NCBI GenBank assembly: GCA_011319805.1
Contig: SJRY01000166.1
Span: forward strand, 1 to 45,504
Length of the DNA: 45,504 bases
Direction of reading: 5' to 3'
DNA from: Macrocybe gigantea
Taxonomy: Eukaryota; Basidiomycota; Agaricomycetes; Agaricales; Callistosporiaceae
Made by a program: the position numbers and the translations under genes. Numbering within the stretch: the first letter of the stretch is position 1; the number at the start of each line of letters is the position of its first letter. Below, in pieces: positions 1 through 10,895 of this stretch. The notes below the pieces were generated by a model. The model was not told where the DNA came from. It searched no databases and worked only from the letters and a program-made list of their open reading frames with translations.

Positions 1-35
1 TTCAAAGCGATCTCACGCGATTTATTGTCAATAGG

Positions 36-686
36 CCGAGAACTGGGAGGGATATTAAGCTCACTGAGCTGGTCAAAACCCTTGTGGAAGTCTTCAACCT
101 ATCTATTCCACTCGCATTTGTGCTATCCTTCATCGCAATCCTTTTCTGCGGTGATATCCTGCGAATGCGGCTGAACTTGGATGACCTGAGGAGGCATAAT
201 GTGATTGAGCACGACCAGTCGCTTGTTCATGCCGACTGTGCTCCCGGGGAGAAGCTGGCTCCTTCCCTCGCGGACGAGGGCAAACTCAACCTGCTTCTGA
301 GGACCGCTTCTCGACGACGCGGAGTCACCGTTACCGAGTTCGCCAGGCTCCGAGCCCAGATACAGCTCGGCGCGAAGACGCATCTCGGCACCATTCATAC
401 ATCAGTCGCTTTTGGCGAGGCGGCCCTGGCGTGGCTCGTCTTCCAGAAAGAGGACGGTGTCATTCCTCAGGAACGATTATCCAAGGTTCTGAGGGAGGAA
501 CGGTTCCCCGAGGACTGGATGCCCCCCACGCAACCTGTCGGTCTCATTGTGACGCACCGCGTGGCGACGTTCGTGCAGACTTTGACCGCCATAATTCTAT
601 CCCGGACGGACGACCGAGCCGCCAGTCGCCAGTTTGCAATTCGTCATTGCTCGGATACTGCCACTTCACTCCATTCACCCCACTGA
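36..686 (+). CDS. Heme-thiolate peroxidase (chloroperoxidase/peroxygenase family), 3' part only
   Basis: This is the C-terminal part of a short heme-thiolate peroxidase (Peroxidase_2 family). Such secreted enzymes use H2O2 to halogenate or oxygenate organic compounds. The exon appears to start after an AG near 35 and reads in frame to a TGA at 684-686. It shows a GRDI motif, a hydrophobic helix (FNLSIPLAFVLSFIAILFCG) and then LDDLRRHNVIEHDQSL. The EHDxSL block is the family's distal-pocket and metal-site signature and carries the acid-base Glu. FARLRAQ and the PEDWMPPTQPVGL ending also fit the family. The proximal PCP heme-ligand motif lies upstream of the window, so activity cannot be judged. 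The last 40 residues after PPTQPV are unlike relatives I know, and the end could be slightly misread. Confidence 0.82.
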   Translation, partial: PRTGRDIKLTELVKTLVEVFNLSIPLAFVLSFIAILFCGDILRMRLNLDDLRRHNVIEHDQSLVHADCAPGEKLAPSLADEGKLNLLLRTASRRRGVTVTEFARLRAQIQLGAKTHLGTIHTSVAFGEAALAWLVFQKEDGVIPQERLSKVLREERFPEDWMPPTQPVGLIVTHRVATFVQTLTAIILSRTDDRAASRQFAIRHCSDTATSLHSPH

Positions 687-957
687 AACGCAACGAGAAC
701 GGCCTCCACAAGAGCCCCACAATTTTACGGTGCAATTTAATTTATTAGTCTCTCATATCACTTCACATCTGCATCATGTGCATACACTCGCAATGTCTAT
801 AGACTGGCATCCCAACCATGGAAGAACGGCATGTTCATTAATTATCGTGTACCCACTAGCAGGCAGTCAGATATATATTCATTATCGTTGTGACAAGCTC
901 GCATCGCATGGCAATGCATGCTCGTCGAAGTTGTGAACTACTAGAATTCTAGATTTT
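687..957. other. Convergent intergenic region
   Basis: This is the 3' flank shared by the peroxidase gene (+) and the first GFA gene (-). It is AT-rich and no coding signal was seen. It should hold both polyadenylation regions. Confidence 0.5.
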
Positions 958-2024
958 TCACTCCGTCCAGCCCAATATCTCATGAGTCAGGAAACCTTCT
1001 CTCAAGGATTCTAGCATGTCCTCGTTAAGGGCATACTGTGCCCACCCAATTTCCGGGTAATTCCACTTCCCCCATAGGCTTGCGCGTGCTCCGGAGTTGT
1101 TGTGATCTAAAATACCACCTGAGACGTCGAGAAAATCTCTGCCGGTCGTCCAGAAGAACATCGATGCTCCACAAGTGCCGCAAAACTCGCGATATATCTC
1201 CTGTTCCGGCGTGGACGCATATTGCTTGAGTCCTTTTGGCCTCTTGCTCGGGTCCATGAATTCGACAGGCCGCGAGGTAGCCGGATCAACGATATTGACC
1301 CGGGGAACGAACATCCAAGTCTGAATCTCCTGTCCACTCGTAAGGCGGCATGAGTTGCAAGCGCAATGTAAGATCAGATAGTTGATCGGTCTTCCTGGTC
1401 CTCCCGATATAATCCACCATTTGTAACGAGGGGGCTGTCTTTTCTCGCGCATGATGTGGAAGGTATTGGCCCGCAATCGCAATACAGGGATAGACGGGTT
1501 TTAGACTCCTCGGTATTAGATGCCTCAAGTTCGGCAGCTCTCCATCCGATCGGAAGCGTTTCGCTCCCTTTGTTCCCTGCGAACCTTGCGATCGGACTGC
1601 CCATTGCTGTGCGATAATGATTCGCCAGCCCGCCGTCCAACGTATCGCGCAAAAAAAGGTGAGCAGTTGGTTTGAAGATGCCTTCCACAGTGTCTAGCGT
1701 TCCGACCGCAACGCTAAAATGCGCGTCGTCCCCGATAGCTTCCAAAAACATGTGTGCGGAGCAAGTGCCGCAAAAGTAACGCGTCTCTCTGTCTGTGGCT
1801 TTGTACTGGGTGAGATTCTTTAGGTCGGCGGGTTTGTCGTCGCTATCGTCGTTTTCTAAAGGGACTCCTTGAATACGAACCCTATGATAGGCCATCTGAC
1901 CCGTGCTGTGCCTGCAGGTGTTGCAATGGCATAGTTCGCTCGCCATAGGGAGAGATGCGGTCCTGAAAGCGACCTTGTATTCGTTGCGGCCGCAGTGGCA
2001 GCGCGAGGTCACGTAAGTCGTCAT
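958..2024 (-). CDS. Double CENP-V/GFA-domain protein, copy 1 (one apparent 1-nt frame break)
   Basis: The protein has two successive CENP-V/GFA (Mss4-like, zinc-binding) domains. The family includes glutathione-dependent formaldehyde-activating enzyme, but most members have no known substrate. Domain 1 starts at MTTYVTSRCHCG (start codon 2024-2022), with ELCHCNTCRHSTGQ and YFCGTCSAHMF as cysteine ligands. Domain 2 has an incomplete YCDC, then LHCACNSCRLTSGQE and FCGTCGASMFFW, ending GWTE-stop at 958. The frame changes within the GGG run at 1470-1472 (CCC on +). One extra G would join YCDCG to ANTFHIMRE and match copy 2. No intron is needed. It is a tandem duplicate of the gene at 2361-3415. 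The break is more likely a sequencing deletion than a true pseudogene. Confidence 0.8.
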
Positions 2025-2360
2025 GTCTGCAGAAAAAGCACGCGATTCAACTTGAAAGGCAGGATGCAGCGAAACTTTGGATACGTACCTCTGAAGTATT
2101 ATGCAACTGGAGCAAGTGTTGTCCAGCATTCATTATCCGCGTGGCAGCACTTCGGCGACGTGTCATGGTGCCCGAAGGATGCGCAAACAAAACAGAATAG
2201 AGAGACGCTCCGATCTGCTTGTGAGTCCTCGCAATCCCCATGTAGAACGCTTCCGCGAAATCAGTTTATGTACATGCTAAATTTCACTGAACAATAGGAC
2301 GGCTGTGGACGAGTATTACGGATCGAATACAAGAGACGGGGTTTCTGCAGTTTCTATTAG
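2025..2360. other. Spacer between the tandem GFA genes
   Basis: This 336-nt stretch should hold the promoter of copy 1 and the 3' end of copy 2. Only shadow ORFs are present, and I saw no other feature. Confidence 0.5.
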
Positions 2361-3415
2361 CTAAGATCCCTCGGCCTTTGTGGCCAAGTACCCCTCGGTC
2401 AGGCATGCCAACATGTCCTTATTCAAGGCATAATCAGCGTACCCAATCGTGTCGCGATCCCACTTCCCCCAAAGACATGCACGTGCTCCAGAATTGCTTT
2501 GATCCAAAACTCCAACCGAAACGTCCACAAGATCCCTTGTAGTCAACCAAAAAACGTCGACGCCCCGCAAACGCCACAAAACTCTCTGGATATCTCTCTA
2601 GGTGTAGACTCGTATTGCTTAAGACCCTTCGGCCTTTTGCTGGGGTCCCTGAAGTCGATGGGTTGGGACGTGGTTGGATCAATAATGTTGACTCTCGGGA
2701 CGAACAACCATGTCTGGATTTCCTGCCCACTCACCAGGCGGCATGAATCGCATACACAGTGCATGAGCAGGTAGTTGACCGGCTTGTCGGGCCCGCTGGA
2801 CCTGAGCCACCACTCGTCGGGAGAGGGCTGCTTCGTTTCACGTATAATGTAGAACGAGTTGGCTCTGCATTTGCAGTAAACTAACAGACGCTCGATGGAC
2901 TCCGTCGTGTTCAATCCCAGCTCAGGCGCTCTCCAACCAATCGGAAGCGTTTCGACTCCTTCATCCTCAGCGAACCTCGGTATTTGGCTCCCCATTGCGA
3001 TGCGGTAATGATCTGCGAGCCCCCCATCCAGCGTGTCACGTAAGAAGATATGAGCCGCCGGTTTGAAAATGCCTTCAACAGTGTCGAGTGTCCCGACAGC
3101 AACGCTGAAGTGCTCGTCCCCTCCACGGGCATGCCAGAACATGTGAGCGGAACAAGCACTACAGAAAAGGCGCGCAGCGGCCTTCGAGGATTCGTAGTGA
3201 GTAAGGTTTTTCAGATCGGCGGGTTTGTCGCTGTTGGAATCGTTTTCTAAAGGGACACCTTGGATTCGAACGACGTGGTAAGCCATCTGGCCTGTGCTGT
3301 GTCTACAAGTGTCACAATGGCAGATTTCACTGGGTACTGGAAGTGACGCCGTCTCAAAGGCGACTCTGTACTCGTTGCTGCCACAGTAGCACCGCGAGGT
3401 CACGTAGGTGGTCAT
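2361..3415 (-). CDS. Double CENP-V/GFA-domain protein, copy 2 (one apparent 1-nt frame break)
   Basis: This is a paralogue of the neighbouring copy with the same two-domain layout. It starts MTTYVTSRCYCG (3415). Domain 1 ligands are EICHCDTCRHSTGQ and LFCSACSAHMF. Domain 2 ligands are YCKCRAN, MHCVCDSCRLVSGQE and FCGVCGAS. The frame then breaks at a six-T run (AAAAAA at 2549-2554 on +). One extra T gives FFWLTTRDLVDV, which aligns with copy 1, and the reading continues through SGARACLWGKW to EGS-stop. Most positions are identical to copy 1, pointing to a fairly recent duplication. The break lies at a different place from that in copy 1, so each copy is intact where the other is broken. A likely role is small-thiol or formaldehyde chemistry, but this is family-level inference. 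Confidence 0.8.
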
Positions 3416-4016
3416 TCTTCTTCGTGGAAATGAGCGTGAGTGACGACGTAGTAATAAGCTGACACGTACGAAAGATTATATGGAACTGTTATGACGAGAA
3501 GGCACGCGCCAGTACGATAACGAACAACGTAGCACGTCCACCTGCTATATACTCTTATGGTGGCGATTCAGGCACGATAGCGGCTCCGAGACGTCCTCAG
3601 GAGTCACCACCTGGTATTGATCATCGGTCCAAACGTGAAGCTCAAATCCCGAAAATGGGACGAAGGCAATCCGATCTGGATGGAACGTCGTCGTGACTAA
3701 TTATATTCTAGTCGGCGATCATAACATATTCGAGGCGCTTGCTCTTCTTGTACGACGCCTCTTGCAAGAGCTGCAGATGACTGACAAGGATCTTTGCATA
3801 CAAGCTTATCACATCGGCAACGTCCAATTGAAAAGGGAACTCGTTGCAATAACATCCGGGGGGATCAGAAGGCCGTACCGAAATCAGATGTCGATATTCG
3901 TCGGATCCAAGTATAAGGATGCGTGTCCACAGAGATGTAATGTGACGGAACCCACTTGAAGTTTGTGGAGATCCCAGATACGCCTAGTAGATGTAACACG
4001 ACTCGTAATTCTCTAG
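3416..4016. other. Intergenic, promoter of GFA copy 2
   Basis: About 600 nt with no convincing gene. A TATATA at 3546-3551 (self-complementary) sits about 130 nt upstream of the copy 2 start codon and could be a TATA element. An 88-codon ORF on + at 3693-3959 has no family resemblance and no partner exons. Confidence 0.4.
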
Positions 4017-6138
4017 TTACTGACCTTCATCAGAAAGAATTAAAGATACATATTTCTGGGAGCGGGGTTTGATCGAGCATTTGAACGGCTTGGGATGGCT
4101 TTATACGAAAGTCGCTCGAGTGAGCTGCGTATTAGGCTAGAGACCGTCGGGAGACGTACCTGATAGCGCCCGAACTGGGTTCGTATACAGGCCCGACGAC
4201 GGTCCCATTATCGACATACTTAGTTATCCCAAAAGCCGCCAGGGTCATGGCACAGGTTATGAAAATGGACGCATCCGCTAGGTACATCCCTGTTTACAGT
4301 CAAATCGGTGTCAATATACTTCCCTTATCAGTGACTTACCTGGGCAGATTCTGGTTAGTGTGATATGCTATAAGCTTTCAACTATATGCGTTGGAATTGC
4401 ATGACTGACCGCCTCCCATATCCGAAACATATATTTCGGGGATCAGGTTCTGAGGTGCGTCCGTCGCGAGGTAGAAAGCGTTCTGGATTGAAGGTATCGG
4501 GATCGTGATACGCTCTCGGATCGTGAGTCAGTTTCCTGCAAAAAGAATTTAGATATGTCGCGAGTGATCAATACACAGAACACGAGCCATAGGTTTGCGA
4601 AGACGATAGATCCTTTTGGAATGAAGTAACCTTCATGAACGTCATCTTGCATGACCCTATGCGGCCCACCTGGATTCAGACGTTTCAAGTCACGATTTTC
4701 GGCACGAAGAGACCTTGATCTAGTTACCCGTAGGCGCAACACTGTTCCATCTGAGGACCTCTGTTACCACCGCGTTGATGTAAGGCAAATTGGCTTTGTC
4801 TGAAAACGTCGGTAGACGATCATTGCCTATCACGGCATCAATTTCTGCTTGAGCCTTCTTTTGCACTTCAGGGTAGAGCGTCATGGCCAAGAAGAACGAG
4901 TATATCGCGGACACGGTCTAGTCGGATGTGGATGTGGAGTCCTTTTTGCAGCTTCGCATGAACCCAGACTCACGGTGTCAGACCCTCCTGCATGATGTTA
5001 ATAACGCTCAAATTCCCAATGAATCGAAGGTTACCTGCATAAAGGCTAGCTGAACTCCATTTGATGAAAGATTCTTGTTCATCGTCTAACGTCTTGTCCG
5101 CCAGGGCTTCGGATGTGAATGAAGTGAGGGCCGTTCCTGCGGCCTAGACAGAATATTTTAGAATGTGATATGATTAGCATGCAAACAAATCCTTGTACAA
5201 TCTGCTCTTTGACATAATTGTGTGGTCGGTTAACCATCTCATGTGCGACTGCAGCCCATTCTTTGGCCTTTCTCTTAAATCCGGCGCCAGGGAACGATTC
5301 TGGTACATGACGCACTGTAAAAGAGTGAGGAGAGGATAGCAGAACCCAAAATGAAAACATACGGGCTGGTATGAGGTCGACTAAAAATGCTCCGGGAGCA
5401 CTTGCAGCCGAGAATTGGACCATTGCCTTATCTGCCAGTTCGATAAAGGGGTCGTTGTTGTCTTGCACCTCATAACCATGCGAAATACGGAGAATAATGG
5501 CGCCAGCAGTTCTAAGTAGTCAAATGTCACATAAATCAGTTTCTTGTCTTTTACAGTGTGCTTACCTTCGAATGTGCTGCAAAAGGTTTTCAGGATCAGA
5601 CATAAGGCGCCGTAGGAACTTGCGTGTTTCGTTTTCTTCTACAGGGTGGTACTTCGCCACGGCCGTATGGCTCCCAAGCAGAGAATGGAACATGCGACGT
5701 CTTCGGCGGAAAGGATCACCGTACGGAAGGAAGACTAGAGTGTCTTTCCATCCGCACAGTTCTCCCGCCATCTGGACGACAGGACGATCGGAGTATATCG
5801 AACCTTTCTTGTCTAACATGTCGCTGGCGATTTTGGCAGAGTTGACGATGATGAGAGTCTGTCCTATGATAGTCAAGGACGATATATTGCCTATTCCTTC
5901 TATAAGACGACTGCCGCCTAGTTGAAAATCTTCGTACCCCACTTTTCCCCCAACTGCGCGAAAGCCAACCATTCTTTCTCCGAAGGCATGTCAAATATAT
6001 TGCCTACCAAAGGCCATCCTCGGGACCTGGAGGCAACGGCAGGCTTCGCCTTGGACGAGACACAAGTCTTCTAATGAGCAGAAGTCCAAGGACAAAGAAA
6101 ACGACATCTAAGGCTGTGAGCGCGGGTGGGAGGGACAT
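4017..6138 (-). CDS. Cytochrome P450 monooxygenase, multi-exon (one apparent 1-nt frame break near the N-terminus)
   Basis: A microsomal fungal P450. Start ATG is at 6138, followed by a hydrophobic anchor (DVVFFVLGLLLI), the proline hinge PLPPGP and GWPLVGN. Then come DKKGSIYSDRPV, the C-helix region GDPFRRRRRMFHSLLG, the oxygen-activating I-helix AGGSDTTVSAIYSFF (exon junctions at about 4915-5000), the K-helix EVLRW, PERF, and heme-binding FGYGRRICPG split over two introns (about 4310-4410). The C-terminal exon ends CSIKPRSQKY...LSDEGQ-stop (4017). Exons join cleanly with short GT-AG introns, e.g. after KWG, HIRR, LIPA, KEQI, YAG and SDT. The only defect is within PPGP/RGW, where GGG at 6022-6024 appears one G short. 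It resembles the CYP families expanded in wood- and litter-decay basidiomycetes. The substrate is unknown. Confidence 0.87.
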
Positions 6139-6540
6139 TGGGCTAGATCGCGTCGTGATCAACCGTCGTCTTCACCCTTAGGGCACATAAGGTAACCAGT
6201 GAGCTCCTCCTTGGCATTGATAGATACGTGACCTGCCAACTCCTTTTTGGATGCAAAAATATCACTGTTCTTACGCAGGATCACAAGTTGGAAGTCAGCC
6301 ACCTTTTCTCGTGTTTCCCAGAAATTTTTTGAACCGAAACTGTCAAGTGGACTAGGCCCCAAGACGACGGCATAAGATAACGGTGGGAGTTTAGAGCTTC
6401 GGTTGCAATCGTGAGACATGTCAGAAGCATGCGGCCGCTGGCATTGTAGAGTTGTTGTCACATATTTGTTTGGCTCAACTTTTCCCAACTCCAGTGCTTC
6501 ACATATAAAAGTACAGGTACATGAATGTAAGTGCGTACAA
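6139..6540. other. Intergenic between P450 and ALDH
   Basis: About 400 nt. It holds the P450 promoter and the ALDH 3' flank. A 109-codon ORF on the minus strand (6159-6488) overlaps the expected P450 promoter and has no recognisable domain, so I treat it as chance. Confidence 0.45.
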
Positions 6541-8648
6541 TCAAAGTCGGATGTCCAAATTGAAGTGCACAGCTTTTACTTGAGTGTAGCTTTAAAGATT
6601 CATGATTGAGCTCAAGATCCTGTCCAAAGATGAAGAAACTTACTTTTCCAGTGCATACTCGCCAAGCTCTCGGCCGATACCAGATTGTTTAAATCCTCCA
6701 AATGGCACCGCGTGCTCGGGATAGTTGGCCAGGTTCACCTGCAGATGCCCTTTCAGCAAGATTCACAAGGTGTCGAGCATCGACTTGACGCTCACCCATG
6801 CCGTCCCGGCTTCAATTCCGTGAGCAGTGCGCATCGCTCTACGATAGTTCTCCGTGAATACGGAACACGCAAGGCCGTAGGTCGTATCGTTGGCCTTCTC
6901 GATGACATCTTCGGAAGTATGGATCTCCGTCAACGACGAGAGCGCCTAAAAAAGGACAGCGGAACTGACCATCTTCATCTTTGAATTTGAAGACAGCTGC
7001 CACGGGTCCGAAAATCTCTTCACGTGCAATCTTCATGTCCGGAGTACAGTCCGTGAAGACGGTTGGTTGGATGAAGTAACCTTCGCTTCCGTGGCGCTCT
7101 CCGCCTGTGATGACTTTGGCTGAATCGTTCTTGCCAGACTCGATGTAACCCATGACACGCTTAGGTTCGAATATCAAGAAGTCGCTCTTCCCGGGAACTT
7201 TGCATCGCTCACCTCGAATTGTGTTTGAGATACCTGCGGTCCATGGGTCGTGTCAGGGTCAAACGGATCTCCAGCTTTCAGGCCCTCCGCGACGCGGGTG
7301 AACCTCTTAATGAATTCGTCATAAATTCCTTCTTGGACGAAGATTCTGGATCCGGCGGTGCAAGCTTGGCCCATGTTGGAGCTGCGATTCTCAGCATCAA
7401 CCTTGCATTTCACCATCAAATGCTGAGAAATCCCCTACAAGATACCATGTCCAGCCCATTTCACTGCTTGTTCGAGGTCCGCATCGTCGAAAATGATCGC
7501 AGGGCTTTTACCTCCGAGCTCCAGCGTGACTAGCTTCAGGTTCGTCCTTGCCGCTGCCTCCAAAACCTTCCTTCCGGTGAATATACTTCCTGTAAATGCA
7601 ACCTTCTCAATTTGAGGATGTTCGCTGATCGCCTGGCCAGCTACGTTGCCCAAGCCGTTGACGATATTCACAACGCCTGCGGGGAAACCAGCTTCTCTGA
7701 TTAGGTCGGCGACACGCAAGGCTGTCAATGGGCTCAGTTCAGATGGCTTCATCACCACACAGTTTCCTGTCGCTAAAGCAGGTCCAAGTTTCCACGAAAT
7801 CATAAGAACTGCATGTCCAAAGCGGATCAGTGTCTTGTCTCGTCAACCCAGAGTCAGACTCACGAGGCGCGTTCCATGGAATGATTTGACCCTGTCAGCG
7901 CTATCAGTCGATTTTCGTAAGGCTGGATCTTGGGACGTACGACAACACCGATAGGTTCGTGTCTAGTATAGCACACCTTTGCGGAGCTGGTCTGACAATG
8001 GTGTGAGCAGATTTTCATACATAATGAAGCTGATGCACCTCGATTGTTTTCCCTTGGATCTTATCAGCCCAACCAGCGTAGTACCTCAGCGTCCTCAAGG
8101 TCGCTTGCAAATCGAAATTCTTTGCAAAGGCATATGGTTTTCCTTGAGGGTGTTTAATTCCGGTTCTCAAGAGACCGTGTAAAGCTCCAGCTTACCGACG
8201 TTCAGTGCTTCGAGGGCGGCCAATTCGTCCAGATTTGCCTCAACCAAGTCTGCGAATTTGTTCAACAATCTACCTCTCTCCTCGCCAGACACCTTCAAGC
8301 CCCAGGAAGTTTTGTAGGCGGTCTTCGCGGCTTTGACAGCAAGATCTATGTCCTTTGCACCCGCGCCATATACGCTACAAATGACCCGGCCGTTCGCTGT
8401 GAGTCATCTATGTCAGTTGTGGGACCAAGGCGGTGGAACACGACGTTACCGGGATTGACGATGCTTTATGAACCGAAAGAACCAGTTGAAAAGGGATCCG
8501 ACCCCCTCGATAATTTCAACACTCACTCAAAGGTGGCCTTATCAAGTGGTTCGACGAATTCATTGTTGATGAAGAGCCCGGTGTTGATTGTCGCCTTGCC
8601 CTTGTAAACGGGTGTGTCGAAAACGTGGGTCCAAGTTGCGGCGACCAT
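6541..8648 (-). CDS. NAD(P)+-dependent aldehyde dehydrogenase (class 1/2 type), multi-exon, intact
   Basis: It oxidises aldehydes to acids and is probably cytosolic, as no targeting signal was seen. Start ATG is at 8648. The first exon runs to LDKATF, a 14-nt microexon (8450-8463) supplies IVNP, and then comes [13 protein letters not shown]. Family motifs follow in order: GQIIPWN, the Rossmann segment AFTGS, the catalytic Glu in LELGGKSP, the catalytic Cys in [26 protein letters not shown], and [13 protein letters not shown]. It ends [16 protein letters not shown] (6541). About ten exons were reconstructed, all joined by GT-AG introns with the frame kept. The intron after FKDED must use the distal AG before ATGTCATCGAG, since the nearer TTTTTAG breaks the frame. 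The length, about 500 residues, is normal. It lies beside the P450 on the same strand. Confidence 0.92.
8450..8463 (-). other. 14-nt microexon of the ALDH gene
   Basis: The sequence read on the minus strand is CATCGTCAATCCCG. It is flanked upstream by ...CATAAAG and downstream by GTAACG. It is needed to keep the frame between the first exon (ends TTTGA before GTGAGT, 8526/8527) and the exon starting CGAACGGCCGG. It restores the conserved IVNPANG segment. Confidence 0.75.
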
Positions 8649-9833
8649 CTTCTAAGGGATGTGTATAATGTGAGGGGATTTAAGATGCTGTCGCTCGTAA
8701 GCATTTTATGTCTGCTCCTATGGGAAATTGGCAGTCCCACTCAGTCCAAGCGTCTCTCCTGAGTAATACATCATGATCTTCCGCAAAGTCCCCATGGGAA
8801 TGTGTGACAATTATTTGGTCATGGGGATGTATACGGTGCTGGCTCGTATCAGATTGAAATGACGCTGAAGGCTTCCTTGTCCCATGTCTGATGTTCTTGA
8901 CCGGGGTCTTCTGATTCATGTGCAATTGTTTCCACATTAAGAAGTACAGTCAAACGATAAACACCATTCTGTCTTCTTTCCAGTCTGAAGCCGAGGGTAC
9001 ACGTAGGGCTGGTGTGTCGTGGTCGCAGAGTAAGAAATAATGTCAGGAGGTCTGCAGAACGGAGTAGTGCGGATCAGTGATGTTTTTTGCCCAGCAGATT
9101 GAGATACGTCATAAACCTTCTAATCACAAAGTCGCATGTCCGCGTCGTGGAAGAAGGAAATTGAGTATATCTCCGAGCCAGTAGCATAGCCTTATGGATC
9201 GTCCTATAAGCCGGTAAGATGGTCATACCGTGCTGTTAGCTGAGACGAACCTTTCGATCAGCGCTTGAATTCGAAGTCATCGTACTAGGTTCTTTCCAGC
9301 CCTACTGACCTAGGGTGTCTATTATTCTAAGCAAAGTGCATCGCAATATCGATGATACTGGGCCGTCAGTGACCGAGCTTCGTCCCCGAGTTCTTGATGC
9401 GCCACGAGTTGGTGAATTTGATGTTTTCTGTTCACGTGTTTGAAAGTTGTTTCGTCCACGAACGCGTCAATCCCCGCGATCGAACGACACCAGTGTGATC
9501 GATTCGCATATCAATCCCGACGCTTATTGCTCGCTGGTGAGGCTCTTGCAGACTGAATATGTATGCAGCAATGTCAGGGCAGATAACCCTTCTCGGGTTC
9601 AAGGTGGCCGAAAAGCTGTCAAACAGCCATCATTGGCACATCTGGTTGATTTGGGTAACCTTTCGTGCAAGTCTCGCTCTTCCAAAAGAGTCGGACCACA
9701 TAACAATCTGCATTATACATATTTTACATACAGTTATACAGGGAACATCGGCCACGAAAAGACAGTTAATGGTATCCAACCTATGACGAGGGAATAAAGC
9801 GGTAAAACCTCAAAACTGGAACCCCTGTTCCTG
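8649..9833. other. Long intergenic region between ALDH and UBE2S
   Basis: About 1.2 kb with several short ORFs (e.g. 8680-8937 on the minus strand, 9447-9797 on the plus strand). None shows a domain, a compatible splice chain or biased composition. It contains the ALDH promoter (from 8649) and the 3' flank of the E2 gene. I saw no transposon, tRNA boxes or tandem repeat. Confidence 0.5.
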
Positions 9834-10895
9834 CTATAGCCTTTTAAGGGCCTTTTTCCTCTTCTCCGCGCCTGTAGCTGCCGCGCCCGTTGCTGCTCGT
9901 TTAACGGCCTTGGTTCCACCGCTAGTGGCAGACGAGACGATGCCCAGGCCGACTGGGGCAACCAGCTTTGCGTCCACGTTTGAGTCGGCCGTACTAAGGG
10001 GTGAAGGAGAGGGGTGTCTCTCTTTGCCCGTGTCCTTGTCATTTGTCGGTGAAAGCTTCAAGCTAGCAGTGGGAGGCGCCGGAGACACGGATTTTCGCGT
10101 GACGATGGGCATGGGAGGCGTTTGCACTGAAGACGCGGGCGTCAGAGTAGGAGTAAGTAGACTCATACTTTTTAGCGACGAAGTGGAAGAAGTCGAGGCA
10201 GCCGCTGAGGGCGCTTTACTTGACGATGCCGAAGGCGTGTCAAACTCCGCAGGCCGGGCGCGAGGGGTGGCATGGACGCTTGTGATCAGTTTCGCCCTGT
10301 CACAATAGCTTGAGTAATCCTCTAACAACAGCTTGCCTGCCTCCTCATCGAGCGCGGATTCCGGGTTGGGATAGATTAAAAGACATTTCACAGTCACCAG
10401 TATGTGTCCGATGCCGTAGGACGATTGCCAGTCTTTCTTCAGCGTGTTGACGCAGATTTCACCAGAACTTGAAACGTTCGGGTGGAAAATCTTCGTAGCG
10501 AACCAGCCTTAATTTTCACAACGTCAGCACGCGATCAATTAAAAATAGAATGGTGACTTGCATTTTGGAGGCGCAGTTGGGAATTCCTCCGTGAACTTGA
10601 ATTTCACTTTGAAATAGCCTCCGGCGTAGGGCGTCCCCTCTGTCATGCAAAGGCATCAATCGATACAACCGGGATTTGTCAAGTTGTGGAATAAGACACG
10701 AACCTGGACCCTCGATGATTCCAGTCACATCCAACATGTCTTCGTCACTAGTTTGGATACGGATGCCTTCGGGCGGGTTAGTCCTCAGCTCCGTCAGCTC
10801 ACGCATCAGGCGGCGCATAACTACAGGTGAGACTGCCTGAAAAAAAAGAGCAATCGTGAACAGGACGGTCAAGGGGTGGCACTCGGACTCACCAT
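9834..10895 (-). CDS. UBE2S: Ubiquitin-conjugating enzyme E2 S homologue (APC/C chain-elongating E2)
   Basis: An E2 enzyme. In animals UBE2S extends K11-linked ubiquitin chains on substrates of the anaphase-promoting complex. The start codon is an isolated ATG exon (10895-10893) followed by an intron. The catalytic fold runs from [15 protein letters not shown] through [29 protein letters not shown] (catalytic Cys about residue 90), LKKDW, and [17 protein letters not shown], all close to UBE2S. After residue about 150 there is a long Ser/Thr/Pro-rich linker, then a basic tail ending KRKKALKRL. Human UBE2S ends in a similar basic Leu-Arg-Arg-Leu-type peptide that docks on the APC/C, which supports orthology. 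The model has about 295 residues, longer than human because of the linker. One intron is GC-AG. The gene is divergent from the SDR gene. Confidence 0.9.
10508..10561 (-). other. GC-AG intron in the UBE2S gene
   Basis: This 54-nt intron has donor GCAAGT and acceptor ATTAAG. Splicing here joins TAPPK to [10 protein letters not shown] with a split TGC codon. The only GT nearby (AA|GTCACC) puts the conserved HPN/Cys exon out of frame. Confidence 0.75.

Noticed and set aside
958..3415. Programmed frameshifting or true pseudogenes in the two GFA genes
   Set aside because: The same kind of one-base loss occurs in unrelated essential genes such as Mcm10, at ordinary homopolymers without slippery-site context, so a technical cause is simpler.
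3693..3959. 88-codon ORF on +
   Set aside because: No domain, no splice partners, no composition bias; lies in the upstream region of the GFA gene.
6159..6488. 109-codon ORF on - between P450 and ALDH
   Set aside because: Overlaps the P450 promoter area and resembles no family.
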